A stretch of 64,000 nt of DNA from COE1 sp949066965 (GCA_949066965.1 CARTDA010000004.1:144901-208900); one strand, 5' to 3'; counted from the stretch's first letter, positions 42,454 to 51,531 are shown. A program made the numbers and translations. Notes: generated by a model from the sequence alone, not told the origin.

Positions 42454-43242
42454 TTAAATGTTATAGGTGCGGTAAAGCTCGGCGACCGTCGCATCAATGC
42501 TTTTGTTTCCGGTACGGATGTCGTCGAGGGAACCGTCCAGCAGAATCTGTCCTTTGCCAATCAGCAGGATTCTGCTCGTCAGGGATTCAATATCCTGCAT
42601 GTCGTGTGTTGTCAGTATCACGGTCGTCTTGTGCGTCTGGTTCTGCCTGAGGATAAAATCGCGGACAGCGAGCTTGGACACGGCATCCAAACCGATTGTC
42701 GGCTCGTCCAGGAACAGGATGCGCGGACGGTGCAGCAGGGACGCGGCAATCTCGCAGCGCATCCGCTGTCCGAGTGAGAGCTGTCTTGCGGGGGAGCGCA
42801 GCAGCTCGGATAAGTTTAGTAATTCCGTGAGTTCTTCCAGACTCTGCCGGTAGCAGATATCAGAAATCGAATAGATATCCTTTAACAAAGCAAAGGAATC
42901 AATGACGGGGACATCCCACCAGAGCTGCGAACGCTGGCCAAAGACGACGCCAATCTCACGCACATGGTCGATTCTGTTCTTGTATGGCACGCGTCCGTCC
43001 ACAAGGACTGTCCCGCTGTCCGGTGTCAGTATTCCGCTTAGTATTTTAATGGTGGAGCTTTTCCCTGCTCCGTTGGGACCGATGTAGCCCACCATCTCGC
43101 CATCGTGAATCGTGAAGCTGACATCGTTCAGGGCATGAATGATTTCATGCTCCCGGTGAAAAAGTGCCTTGCAGGCTTCAGTAAAGCCTGCGTTTCGTTT
43201 TGCAATCCTGTACGATTTGCATACATGTTCCATCGTAATCAT
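42454..43242 (-). CDS. ABC exporter ATP-binding protein
   Basis: 262 residues. Walker A GPNGAGKSSTIKILSG, Q-loop VFGQRSQLWWDVPV, signature QLSLGQRMRCEIAASLLH (LSLGQ variant), Walker B ILFLDEPTIGLD and switch TTHDMQDIESL. The NatA/daunorubicin-exporter class. CAGGAGGAAGCAAA precedes the ATG. First gene of the operon; the 43243-43451 gap between it and the divergent SOD-like gene holds both promoters but no clear consensus. Confidence 0.92.
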   Translation of the reverse strand: MITMEHVCKSYRIAKRNAGFTEACKALFHREHEIIHALNDVSFTIHDGEMVGYIGPNGAGKSSTIKILSGILTPDSGTVLVDGRVPYKNRIDHVREIGVVFGQRSQLWWDVPVIDSFALLKDIYSISDICYRQSLEELTELLNLSELLRSPARQLSLGQRMRCEIAASLLHRPRILFLDEPTIGLDAVSKLAVRDFILRQNQTHKTTVILTTHDMQDIESLTSRILLIGKGQILLDGSLDDIRTGNKSIDATVAELYRTYNI

Positions 43243-43451
43243 TTTGCTTCCTCCTGATAGTAATACATTTGTATCTTTCCAAGTAGGTTCTCCCTATTTT
43301 TTCGGTAGGTTTTCAATTTTATCACACAATCATCACAAAAACAACAGAAATATCATATAAAATCATATGGGGCTATTTGTGAACAGTAACTATGAACAAT
43401 CACTATAAACTACACATATGATAAAGAAAAAAGTTTAGAGGTTTTATCACT

Positions 43452-43934
43452 ATGGCAGATATTACCCCGGGAATGATATTTACGGACACACTCCGAAACA
43501 AAAAACCTGACGCACTAGCATGGATTCGTGGAAATGCACAGAATCCGCAGCTGAGCGGCATCGTCAAATTTTACGAAACACCCTACGCAGGTGTGCTGGT
43601 TGAGGGGGAAATCTTCGGGCTTCCCAACATTGCGACACAGTTTTCATCCGATTTTTATGCGATGCACATTCATGAAAAAGGCGACTGTACGATGCCCTTT
43701 GACAAGACCGGAGGGCACTATAATCCCACGAATGAGCCTCATCCCGACCATGCAGGGGACATGGTTCCACTCATGGGAAATCAGGGCTATGCGTGGCTTG
43801 CGTTTTATGACAAGCGTTTTCGGATTCCCGATATTATCGGGAGGAGCGTCATCATCCACAAAATGCCGGACGATTTCAAGACCCAGCCGTCAGGGGATTC
43901 CGGAGAGAAAATCGGGTGCGGTGTCATCCGGTAG
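43452..43934 (+). CDS. Cu/Zn superoxide dismutase-like protein
   Basis: 160 residues without a signal peptide. Metal ligands align with the SOD fold: His72 and His74 (MHIHEKGDC), bridging-type His89 (GGHYNP), His97, His100 and Asp103 (HPDHAGDM) and His136 (VIIHKMPDDF). Cys79 and Cys156 could form the fold's disulfide. The Arg that guides superoxide in Cu/Zn SOD is replaced by Lys153 (EKIGCGVI). It may be an active or reduced-activity dismutase, or a copper/zinc-binding protein. Cytosolic location is unusual for bacterial Cu/Zn SOD. No RBS of note precedes the start at AGAGGTTTTATCACT. Confidence 0.8.
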   Translation: MADITPGMIFTDTLRNKKPDALAWIRGNAQNPQLSGIVKFYETPYAGVLVEGEIFGLPNIATQFSSDFYAMHIHEKGDCTMPFDKTGGHYNPTNEPHPDHAGDMVPLMGNQGYAWLAFYDKRFRIPDIIGRSVIIHKMPDDFKTQPSGDSGEKIGCGVIR

Positions 43935-43944
43935 AGGAAAAATC

Positions 43945-44081
43945 GTAACAGTTCAGCCCAGGACTTTGCACTTGTTGCAAAGTCCGTGAAACAGCGTAGT
44001 GGCTGAGATGCATCAAGCCACCACGAAGTAGTTTTGCATGGCTTGATGCCTGTAACAGGAAGCCGATGGCTGAACTGTTAC
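43945..44081. repeat. Long GTAACAGTTCAG repeat (copy 2, complete)
   Basis: 137 bp with 14-bp perfect terminal inverted repeats GTAACAGTTCAGCC / GGCTGAACTGTTAC. Internal matches with the copy at 21375 include CCAGGACTTTGCA, AGCGTAGTGGC and GAGATGCATCAAGCCAC. There is no ORF. It is a MITE-like or large-hairpin element. Confidence 0.75.
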
Positions 44082-44180
44082 AAAAAATCCGTGAAAAATA
44101 TCTGAATTGCAATTAAAGGCGTTTGGCACTATAATAAAAAAGGGGCGTATGTCCTACCATATATTCGGGAGGAAACATAG

Positions 44181-44828
44181 ATGACAGCAGAACGATATGT
44201 AAGGGAAGTAGGAAAACTGCTAAAATGCCGCGCATCAAGAAAAAAGGAAGTCAAAAGACAGCTTCTGTCAGAGATTAATGACGCGACTGCAAGGGGGGAA
44301 AGCCTGGAGGATGTGCTGGGGCGGATGGGCATCCCATGGGATTATGCGAATCGGTACAACGACAATTTTGACAAGGCAGAGCGGAAAGCGGCAAAGCGCG
44401 AGCGGGCTTTGAAGATATGGGGGATTGTCCTGCTGCTGCTTGCGGTTCTGGCTGCGGTCATTTACTGGAAACTGCCGAAGTGGAGCGACATCAGTGAAAG
44501 CACCGTGTTCAGTGAGGAACAGGTCAAGGCACAGGCAGAGGAGATTATAAGGCTTTACAGCGACAATAATTTTGAGGCAGTCACGGCATATATGAATGAT
44601 GAGATGAAACAAGTGCTGAACGCTGCGACGCTGCAATATACAAAATCCCAGATGAAGGAGGAATTCGGGGAGCTTCTTGCTTTCGGAAATATGTATGCGT
44701 CGGAGGCGAAACAGAATGGCATCCGGTATGCAATGGTTCAGGTCAGTGTGTCTTACTCCAATATGAGTGTGACCTATACCATAACATTTGACGAGGAGAT
44801 GAAGCTTGCAGGATTTTTCGTCAAATAG
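44181..44828 (+). CDS. Single-pass membrane protein with HAAS-like N-terminus and DUF3887-like external domain
   Basis: 215 residues. The first 70 residues (AERYVREVGKLLKCRASRKK, LLSEINDATARGESLEDVLG) resemble the cytosolic signalling HAAS/DUF1700 region that partners PadR regulators. One TM segment follows (ILLLLAVLAAVIYWKLP-like IVLLLLAVLAAVIYWKL, about 78-96) and an external domain with QVKAQAEEIIRLYSDNNFEA and YTITFDEEMKLAGFFVK, as in DUF3887 proteins. No PadR gene is adjacent. GGGAGG is 8 bp upstream. Confidence 0.65.
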   Translation: MTAERYVREVGKLLKCRASRKKEVKRQLLSEINDATARGESLEDVLGRMGIPWDYANRYNDNFDKAERKAAKRERALKIWGIVLLLLAVLAAVIYWKLPKWSDISESTVFSEEQVKAQAEEIIRLYSDNNFEAVTAYMNDEMKQVLNAATLQYTKSQMKEEFGELLAFGNMYASEAKQNGIRYAMVQVSVSYSNMSVTYTITFDEEMKLAGFFVK

Positions 44829-44848
44829 GGGGAGCAGAGGTGGAAATA

Positions 44849-44915
44849 TGTGGATAACTCTCCTGTTTCGTAGAATAACTGTGTACTATCCACATATTTA
44901 TGCACAATATCCACA
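44849..44915. promoter_or_regulatory. Cluster of four DnaA boxes upstream of galE
   Basis: TGTGGATAA (44849-44857, perfect on the minus strand), CTATCCACA (44886-44894), TTATGCACA (44898-44906) and ATATCCACA (44907-44915). It sits in the roughly 325-bp gap before galE. The remainder (44916-45154) is AT-rich with no gene seen. Confidence 0.5.
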
Positions 44916-45154
44916 AAAATGGAAACAAGAAATGTATTGTAAATATTGAAAATTGTATAAATTGAAAAAAATTTGTATTTTTACCTGTTACTGGAACGGA
45001 AGAGGCAGTAACCGAATATGGTTGTTTATAGGCTAAAAATTAATAAATCTGCTATTGTTTTATCACCGTAAAAGCGATATCATAAAAATAGCAGCAATGC
45101 ACAAAATAAGACTGTTCCGCAAGGAATGGCAATATAAAAACGGAGGTACACATT

Positions 45155-46171
45155 ATGGCAATTTTGGTTACAGGCGGAGCCGGCTTTATCGGCAGCCATA
45201 CAGTAGTAGAGCTTCAGAATGCAGGATATGATGTAGTGGTAGTGGATAACTTGTCAAATGCAAGTGTCAAGGCATTACAGCGCGTGGAGAAAATCACAGG
45301 AAAGCCAGTGACTTTCTACAAGGAAGACATCCTTGACAGGGATGCGCTCGAGAGGATATTTTCGAGGGAAAACATTGACTCATGTATTCATTTTGCAGGA
45401 TTAAAAGCGGTTGGCGAGTCTGTCCAGAAACCATGGGAATATTACAATAACAATATTGCGGGCACGCTGACACTTGTGGATGTCATGAGAAAGCATAACT
45501 GTAAAAACATCATCTTTTCGTCATCTGCAACCGTGTATGGGGATCCGGCATTTATTCCCATCACCGAGGAATGCCCGAAAGGCCAGTGTACCAACCCATA
45601 TGGATGGACAAAATCCATGCTGGAGCAGATTCTTACAGACATGCAGAAGGCAGACCCGGAATGGAATGTCATCCTTCTGCGCTACTTTAACCCAATCGGG
45701 GCACACAAGAGCGGGACAATGGGAGAGAACCCCAACGGAATTCCAAACAACCTGATGCCGTACATTACACAGGTGGCTGTCGGAAAGCTTGAGAAGCTTG
45801 GTGTATTCGGAAACGACTATGATACGCACGACGGAACAGGCGTGAGGGACTATATACATGTAGTAGACCTCGCCCTTGGGCATGTGAAGGCACTGAAAAA
45901 GATTGAGGAGAGGGCAGGGCTGTGCATCTATAACCTCGGAACAGGCACGGGATACAGCGTGCTTGATATCGTGAAGAATTTTGAGGAAGCGACAGGCGTG
46001 AAGATTCCGTATGAGATAAAGCCAAGGCGTGCAGGCGACATCGCAACCTGTTATGCCGATGCAGCAAAGGCAAAGAAGGAGCTTGGCTGGACAGCACAGT
46101 ACGGCATTAAAGATATGTGTGCAGACAGCTGGAGATGGCAGTCAAACAACCCGAACGGATATGAAGATTAA
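45155..46171 (+). CDS. galE: UDP-glucose 4-epimerase
   Basis: 338 residues, the standard GalE length. It interconverts UDP-glucose and UDP-galactose with bound NAD+. The NAD site is GGAGFIGSHTVVELQNAGYD, the catalytic Ser/Tyr-x3-Lys are in FSSSATVYG and NPYGWTKSMLE, and IHFAGLKAVGESV and RYFNPIGAH are conserved. CGGAGG lies 8 bp upstream. An intrinsic terminator ends the unit. It supplies galactose for surface polysaccharides or feeds the glycogen pathway. Confidence 0.97.
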   Translation: MAILVTGGAGFIGSHTVVELQNAGYDVVVVDNLSNASVKALQRVEKITGKPVTFYKEDILDRDALERIFSRENIDSCIHFAGLKAVGESVQKPWEYYNNNIAGTLTLVDVMRKHNCKNIIFSSSATVYGDPAFIPITEECPKGQCTNPYGWTKSMLEQILTDMQKADPEWNVILLRYFNPIGAHKSGTMGENPNGIPNNLMPYITQVAVGKLEKLGVFGNDYDTHDGTGVRDYIHVVDLALGHVKALKKIEERAGLCIYNLGTGTGYSVLDIVKNFEEATGVKIPYEIKPRRAGDIATCYADAAKAKKELGWTAQYGIKDMCADSWRWQSNNPNGYED

Positions 46172-46174
46172 AAG

Positions 46175-46206
46175 AATCCCCCGCAGTGAAAACTGTGGGG
46201 GATTTT
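46175..46206. terminator. Bidirectional intrinsic terminator between galE and prs
   Basis: AATCCCCCGCAGT / ACTGTGGGGGATT with a GAAA loop, flanked by A and T runs. It serves both converging genes. Confidence 0.85.
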
Positions 46207-46207
46207 G

Positions 46208-47392
46208 TCAAAGCTCGCCATTTTTGTATCTGTTGATAAAGCTGTGAATCCTGTCATTCGGGTTCAGCAGGTCGCTGATGGAGGAATCGTGGTTCAGCGT
46301 ATCAATAATATAAGCAATATATTTGCTCATGTCACAGCTGATATACCATTCTTTTTCAAGCAAATCCGGACGCTGGTAAATCAGGTTTGTCGTAAGGACT
46401 CTCGTGATAAGCCCCTGCTCGTATGCCTCGTCAAAACGCTCAAGGCCGCTTGTGAAAAGACCAAAGGTCGCGGCGGCAAAGATGCGCCTTGCTTTTCTTT
46501 TCTTCAGGTCTGCGGCAACTTCAAGCACGCTCTCGCCAGAGGAAATCATGTCATCGATGATAATGACATCCTTCCCCTCGACACTGCTTCCAAGGAATTC
46601 ATGTGCCACAATCGGGTTGCGCCCGTTCACAATTTTTGTATAGTCACGCCGTTTGTAGAACATACCCATGTCAAGCCCCATGACGTTTGCCGTGTAGATT
46701 GCGCGGCTCATGCCGCCTTCGTCGGGACTGATGATCATCATATGATCGGAGTCGATGTCCAGGTCAGGTACATTGCTCAATAGCCCCTTGATAAACTGGT
46801 AAGTCGGGGAGACTGTCTCGAAACCGTTGAGCGGAATTGCATTCTGTACACGGGGATCGTGGGCATCAAAGGTGATGATATTGTCGACACCCATGCTCAC
46901 CATCTCCTGAAGCGCAAGCGCGCAGTCAAGGGATTCGCGGGAATTCCTCTTGTGCTGGCGGCTCTCATACAGGAATGGCATAATGACGGTAATCCGCCTT
47001 GACTTTCCGCCGACAGCAGCAATAATCCTCTTCAAATCCTGGTAGTGGTCATCCGGAGACATATGGTTCTCCTGTCCGCACAGGGAATATGTCAGGCTGT
47101 AGTTTGTGACGTCGACCAACAGGTAAAGGTCGTCACCGCGCACAGATTCCATAATCATCCCTTTCGCCTCACCCGTGCCGAAACGGGGAACCTTTGTCTG
47201 GATGATATAGGAGTCGCGCTGGTATCCGGCAAATGCAAGGGAACCCTTATGCTCGCTTTCACGCTCGCCCCTCCATCTGACAAGATATTTGTCCACTTTG
47301 TCACCAAGCTCCTGGCATCCCCGCAGAGGGATGATGCCCAATGATCCTACAGGTATTGAATTAAGATTTCTTTTCTCCTCACGAACTGGCAT
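46208..47392 (-). CDS. prs: Ribose-phosphate pyrophosphokinase
   Basis: 394 residues from the Met at 47392 (MPVREEKRNLNSIPVGSLGI), with GAGGA upstream; longer than the usual 310-320. It makes PRPP from ribose-5-phosphate and ATP. The PRPP-binding loop is DVIIIDDMISSGESV; Mg/ATP sites include ITFDAHDPRVQNA and MMIISPDEGGMSRAIYTAN. The extra N-terminal region (about 60 residues) and the internal KVPRFGTGEAKG segment match the longer class common in Lachnospiraceae. PRPP is also the likely substrate of the Ter-island phosphoribosyltransferase at 5.5 kb. Confidence 0.93.
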   Translation of the reverse strand: MPVREEKRNLNSIPVGSLGIIPLRGCQELGDKVDKYLVRWRGERESEHKGSLAFAGYQRDSYIIQTKVPRFGTGEAKGMIMESVRGDDLYLLVDVTNYSLTYSLCGQENHMSPDDHYQDLKRIIAAVGGKSRRITVIMPFLYESRQHKRNSRESLDCALALQEMVSMGVDNIITFDAHDPRVQNAIPLNGFETVSPTYQFIKGLLSNVPDLDIDSDHMMIISPDEGGMSRAIYTANVMGLDMGMFYKRRDYTKIVNGRNPIVAHEFLGSSVEGKDVIIIDDMISSGESVLEVAADLKKRKARRIFAAATFGLFTSGLERFDEAYEQGLITRVLTTNLIYQRPDLLEKEWYISCDMSKYIAYIIDTLNHDSSISDLLNPNDRIHSFINRYKNGEL

Positions 47393-47450
47393 TGAAAAAA
47401 TCCTCACTTTCTGTATTATGATGCGCAAGAGGCGCAATTGTTTCAGTTAC

Positions 47451-48422
47451 TTATCTGGCTGTAGACGCCGTTTTTTTCTGCATGCGTATGTCCCGGCCTG
47501 TCAGCTTACATACATCATAATTGCTTGTGATACGGGAAAATATCCGGTCGGAATAACGGTCCCGCAATTCTCCCAGGGACAGATTCGTTGTAATAATCGT
47601 CGATTTTTTTCTCAGGTGCCTGTTGTTGAGGCATGAAAAAAACTGGGAGGAAACAAAGGAATTGGTAAGCTCAGTTCCCAAATCATCTATAATAAGCAGG
47701 TCGCAGTCAAAAATATCATTGGAGATTCCGGACACTGCCTCTTTGCTGTCTTTGTCAAAAGTGCTTCTGGATAGTGTGTCAAAAAGCTGGGAAGCACTAA
47801 AATATATGACGAGATTCCCTTTATCAATCAGTTCTTTCGCAATACAGCATGATAAAAAAGATTTTCCCGTTCCTACTGTACCATAAAAAAACAAATTTCG
47901 GTAGTCCAAATAAAAGCTTTTCACAAAATTTTGGCATATTTGTACAGCTTTTGTAAATTTTTCGAGGTCTTCTCCCTCATAATAATCATAAGATAAGAAA
48001 GAAAAGTTCTCTGTCTCAAGCAGATTTTTAATGTGGGACTGCTCATAAATGAGATTGATTTCCGCAGCGCGAAAACAATTGCATTTTTTGCTGCCGATAT
48101 AACCGGTGTCCTGGCACTTCTCACATGCATAAACCGGTGTCAGGTAGTCGGCTGGAAATCCATGTTCGCGCAGCAGCGAGGCTTTTTTATCTGACAGCTC
48201 CCTTAAAAGCTGCTTTAACTCGGCAAGCGCATTTTTGTCTCCCTCGAGAAGCTTTCGCCCCTGTGCGACGGAGATGGTGGCAGCCTGCTTGTCCAGCTCC
48301 TGATAGGCAGGTATTTTTTTGTATACGTTCTGGGTATTCTGCTCGAGCCTGTATCTTGCAGTGCGCTGTTTTTCCTCATAGGCACGCATGACTGTATCGT
48401 ATTGACTGTTTGTAAGCGGCAT
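47451..48422 (-). CDS. DnaC/DnaI-like helicase loader ATPase
   Basis: 323 residues. Contains a zinc-finger-like CEKCQDTGYIGSKKCNC, Walker A FYGTVGTGKSFLSCCIAKEL, Walker B LLIIDDLGTE, sensor-type STIITTNLSLGELRDRYSDR and an arginine finger. It should load replicative helicase with the DnaD-like protein encoded directly upstream (10 bp apart), as in firmicute primosomes. The N-terminal coiled region (EEKQRTARYRLEQNTQNVYK) is typical of the clostridial version. Confidence 0.92.
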   Translation of the reverse strand: MPLTNSQYDTVMRAYEEKQRTARYRLEQNTQNVYKKIPAYQELDKQAATISVAQGRKLLEGDKNALAELKQLLRELSDKKASLLREHGFPADYLTPVYACEKCQDTGYIGSKKCNCFRAAEINLIYEQSHIKNLLETENFSFLSYDYYEGEDLEKFTKAVQICQNFVKSFYLDYRNLFFYGTVGTGKSFLSCCIAKELIDKGNLVIYFSASQLFDTLSRSTFDKDSKEAVSGISNDIFDCDLLIIDDLGTELTNSFVSSQFFSCLNNRHLRKKSTIITTNLSLGELRDRYSDRIFSRITSNYDVCKLTGRDIRMQKKTASTAR

Positions 48423-48432
48423 TGTATTATCC

Positions 48433-49563
48433 TCAATTACTCAGTATATTTTGCTCCAGTTCATCAAAATCATATGCATTCTGCGCAAAATGATTAAATT
48501 TGTTATTTGTGACAATGTTGTCATTTTTGCGCTGTCTGCCATTCTGCGCGGAGCGTTTATAGGGAGCGTCCGCGGCGGGAATGTCGGCTTTGTGATGCAC
48601 GCCTGCCTGGTACCATTTTGTGAGGATGCCGTCCGCGTATGCAAAACGGTGGCTGTCCGTTGTCAGCACCGTCTTGTCGCAGGCTTCCTGGATGACATCA
48701 AGCAGAAAACCGTATTCCTTTGTCCATTTATTTATGTATTCAAGCTCCTTTGGAGCAGGATTTGCGTTTTTTCCCAGTGATTTCATGATGGTGTATACCA
48801 CCTTGTCATATTTGCGCGACGCGTTCTGGGCATCGGCTGGCGACAGAATCCCCTGCTCATGCCATGACAGCGCCACCTTTTCCATATAGCGGAAGTCTTT
48901 TTTTCCGCGCTCGACACAGTGCTGTACCAGATAGTCAATCAGGTCGGTGGAAAAACCAAGCCTGTCGTAGAAAAACAGGATAGTCTCCATGTCGCTGCGC
49001 GTCAGCGGCCGTCCGATATACTGTTCCGTGACCATAAGCAGCTGCTCGATGTCCTCGTTGTTCTTAAAACGTTTCAGCTCGTCGAGTGAGTATTCCGGTC
49101 TGTTGATTTTCTCAGCTGCGGGCTGACTGCCTGCGGCTGCGACAGTACGGTTCGCAGCAGTCTGGGTCGTTCCTGTTCTGGCAGTCATGCCCGTCTGCAT
49201 GGATGCTGGTCTTATAAAGGATAAGACTGGTGTGATACGTGGGGCGGTTTTTGGCGCCTCACATACATTTTCCAAGGACAGCACCCTGATACCTGACAGG
49301 TTGTGAGCCGCGTCAAAATCAAGTGCCAGGAGCTGCCTCGATTCCCAGTACATCAGCGACCTGAGAACGTCTTTTTCCGTATAGTTGAACTTGTCCGCAA
49401 TGTCAGTGACGCTGGTTGGGAGATTTGCGTTCATCATGCGGATCAGAAAAAGATATATTTTAAGCTGGGCATCATTTGCATCCGACATATATTCATCAAT
49501 GAATAAATTGGAGATGGCTGTCTGCCCGTTAGTGGCAGCCCTGTAAATGTTGACACGATTCAT
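48433..49563 (-). CDS. DnaD-domain primosome protein
   Basis: 376 residues. N-terminal winged-helix DnaB/DnaD-like region (LPTSVTDIADKFNYTEKDVL), a Thr/Ala-rich linker (about 120-160), then two helical DnaD domains (LLMVTEQYIGRPLTRSDMET, FFYDRLGFSTDLIDYLVQHC; later EYGFLLDVIQEACDKTVLTT). It likely recruits the helicase loader to DnaA- or PriA-marked sites. A dense array of DnaA boxes lies in the intergenic DNA just upstream, suggesting DnaA control of this operon. Confidence 0.9.
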   Translation of the reverse strand: MNRVNIYRAATNGQTAISNLFIDEYMSDANDAQLKIYLFLIRMMNANLPTSVTDIADKFNYTEKDVLRSLMYWESRQLLALDFDAAHNLSGIRVLSLENVCEAPKTAPRITPVLSFIRPASMQTGMTARTGTTQTAANRTVAAAGSQPAAEKINRPEYSLDELKRFKNNEDIEQLLMVTEQYIGRPLTRSDMETILFFYDRLGFSTDLIDYLVQHCVERGKKDFRYMEKVALSWHEQGILSPADAQNASRKYDKVVYTIMKSLGKNANPAPKELEYINKWTKEYGFLLDVIQEACDKTVLTTDSHRFAYADGILTKWYQAGVHHKADIPAADAPYKRSAQNGRQRKNDNIVTNNKFNHFAQNAYDFDELEQNILSN

Positions 49564-49715
49564 ATTTTTTCACCCGTCCTGGTCTAAATTCCTTAAGTCT
49601 GAATCCGGAGTGGGAGACACCGGCATCCGTAAGGTAAGTGTATTGTAGCATAACTGCCCGAAAAAGCAAGTCCCGGAGCCTTCCCACGCCTTGTGAATAC
49701 TGGATTTTTTCCCAA

Positions 49716-49884
49716 TGTGGATGATGTGGATAATGTGGATAGCACAGATGCAGATTCCACAAAAGCCTGTCAAACCACAAATATAACATGTGGATTTTTA
49801 TTATGGCATTGTGGATGAAAGCAAAAAATATCCACACTTCTTTTTGGCGTTCGGGGCGCCAAAAAATGTGGATAATGTGGATAA
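49716..49884. promoter_or_regulatory. Cluster of eight DnaA-box-like 9-mers between murC and the primosome operon
   Basis: TGTGGATGA (49716), TGTGGATAA (49725), TGTGGATAG (49734), TGTGGATTT (49789), TGTGGATGA (49810), ATATCCACA (49828), TGTGGATAA (49867) and TGTGGATAA (49876). Three abut end to end and two more do so next to the murC stop. Three are perfect matches to the TTATCCACA consensus (minus strand). The rest of the 49564-49884 gap has no ORF. Confidence 0.7.
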
Positions 49885-51264
49885 TTAAATTCCGAGCAGG
49901 CTTTCACCGATTTTTACAACATCTCCGGCTCCCATAGTTATCAACAAATCGCCGTTGATACAATTTTTTAATAAAAAATTTTCAATTTCATCAAAACTTT
50001 CAAAATAATAGCATTCCGTCCCGGTTTTTTCCAGCTCACGAAGCAGATCCATCGAGCTGATTCCGATCGTATTTTTTTCACGGGCGGCATAAATATCGGT
50101 TAAGACAACCTTGTCGGCAAGCGAGAGCGCCTTTGCAAAATCCTGTAGGAACGCTTTGGTGCGTGTGTATGTATGGGGCTGGAAGACACACCACAATGTC
50201 TTGTGCGGATAGTTGGCTGCGGCTTTCAGGGTTGCGGTTATCTCCGTGGGATGGTGTGCGTAGTCGTCGAGAATCTGGATGCCGCCAATTTCCCCTTTGT
50301 GTTCAAACCGCCTGTCGGTTCCATGGAATGCAGAGAGTGCGTCAAGCACCGTGGCGGAATCAATTCCGAGAATGTCCGTCAGCGCGATGACGGAGAGCGA
50401 GTTGAGGATATTGTGCTCACCGACAACGCCAAGCTTCACGGTGCCACAGCGTTTTCCGTTTTTGAGGAGGGTGTAGGAGCCGCGCCCGAGTGTATCGTAG
50501 ACTGCGTCTGTATAGCTGTAGTCGGCGCCGTTGTCCGAGCCAAAGGTGATGATGTTGCATTGCAGTCCGTCTACAAGCTCCTCAAGCCGGTCAATCCCCT
50601 TGTTGATAATCAGGGAGCCGTCTGCCGGAAGGATGTCGGCAAACTTTCGGAAGGAACGCCGGATATCGTCAATATCCTTGAAAAAGTCCATATGGTCTTC
50701 TTCTATATTAAGTATGATGCTGATATGCGGAAAAAAGCTCAGGAATGAGTTGGTGTACTCGCAGGCCTCCGTCACAAAGTAATCGGATTTTCCGACACGG
50801 ATGTTTCCTCCGATGGACTTTAAGATTCCCCCGATGGACAGGGTGGGGTCGGTGTCTGCCGCGAGAAGCACCTCCGACACCATCGAAGTCGTCGTTGTCT
50901 TTCCATGGGTGCCGCTGATTGCAATTGGCGTTTTGTAGTTTTTCATAATCTGCCCAAGCAGGCTGGCGCGCGTCATGAGAGGGATATTTTTCTCCGTGGC
51001 GGCGACAAATTCAGGGTTGTCACTTGCGATTGCGGCTGTGTAGACAACAAGGTCGATGGAATCGGTTATATTGCTTGCCATCTGCGGATAGCTGATTCTG
51101 GCTCCCCTGGCGGCAAGGTGCTGTGTCAGGGGGGATTTCCTGGCGTCCGACCCGCTTACGGGAAATCCTGCATCAATCAGGATCTCGGCGAGCCCGGACA
51201 TGCTGATTCCGCCGATTCCGATAAAGTGTACGTGGACTGGGTGGTCGAAATTTATCTGGTACAT
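49885..51264 (-). CDS. murC: UDP-N-acetylmuramate--L-alanine ligase
   Basis: 459 residues. It adds the first amino acid to UDP-MurNAc in peptidoglycan synthesis. Motifs: HFIGIGGISMSGLAEILIDA, P-loop AISGTHGKTTTTSMV, EACEYTNSFL and the ATP/Mg region LDDYAHHPTEI, FQPHTYTRT. Start at 51264 is supported by AAAGGAAC about 7 bp upstream. The gene ends in a DnaA box. Confidence 0.96.
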   Translation of the reverse strand: MYQINFDHPVHVHFIGIGGISMSGLAEILIDAGFPVSGSDARKSPLTQHLAARGARISYPQMASNITDSIDLVVYTAAIASDNPEFVAATEKNIPLMTRASLLGQIMKNYKTPIAISGTHGKTTTTSMVSEVLLAADTDPTLSIGGILKSIGGNIRVGKSDYFVTEACEYTNSFLSFFPHISIILNIEEDHMDFFKDIDDIRRSFRKFADILPADGSLIINKGIDRLEELVDGLQCNIITFGSDNGADYSYTDAVYDTLGRGSYTLLKNGKRCGTVKLGVVGEHNILNSLSVIALTDILGIDSATVLDALSAFHGTDRRFEHKGEIGGIQILDDYAHHPTEITATLKAAANYPHKTLWCVFQPHTYTRTKAFLQDFAKALSLADKVVLTDIYAAREKNTIGISSMDLLRELEKTGTECYYFESFDEIENFLLKNCINGDLLITMGAGDVVKIGESLLGI

Positions 51265-51298
51265 AATGGTAGTTCCTTTCAGGTTTGTTATTTTCTAT

Positions 51299-51328
51299 AT
51301 AATATACATGATACACCCCATGCGGCAA
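51299..51328 (-). promoter_or_regulatory. Candidate murC promoter
   Basis: On the minus strand, -35 TTGCCG (51328-51323) with -10 TATATT (16-bp spacer) or TATTAT (18-bp spacer). Confidence 0.4.
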
Positions 51329-51531
51329 ATTTTCCATAGTTAGCGCACTGATTTCTGAATCGTTATCAAAAACTACTTCGCGGCGGCCGCGAAATGATAT
51401 ATTTTATGCATAAGAGACAGAAAATAGAACAAAATTCGGAAAATATATGAATCTTTTTGCGACACTACCGGGATAAGTTATGTATACGTAAAAAATGTAT
51501 AAAAATATTCACATTTATCGCGTTAAAGTTG

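Noticed and set aside
49716..49884. Tandem 9-mers could suggest a tiny repeat array or CRISPR
   Set aside because: The unit matches the DnaA-box consensus, spacing is irregular, and there are no spacers of equal length or cas genes.
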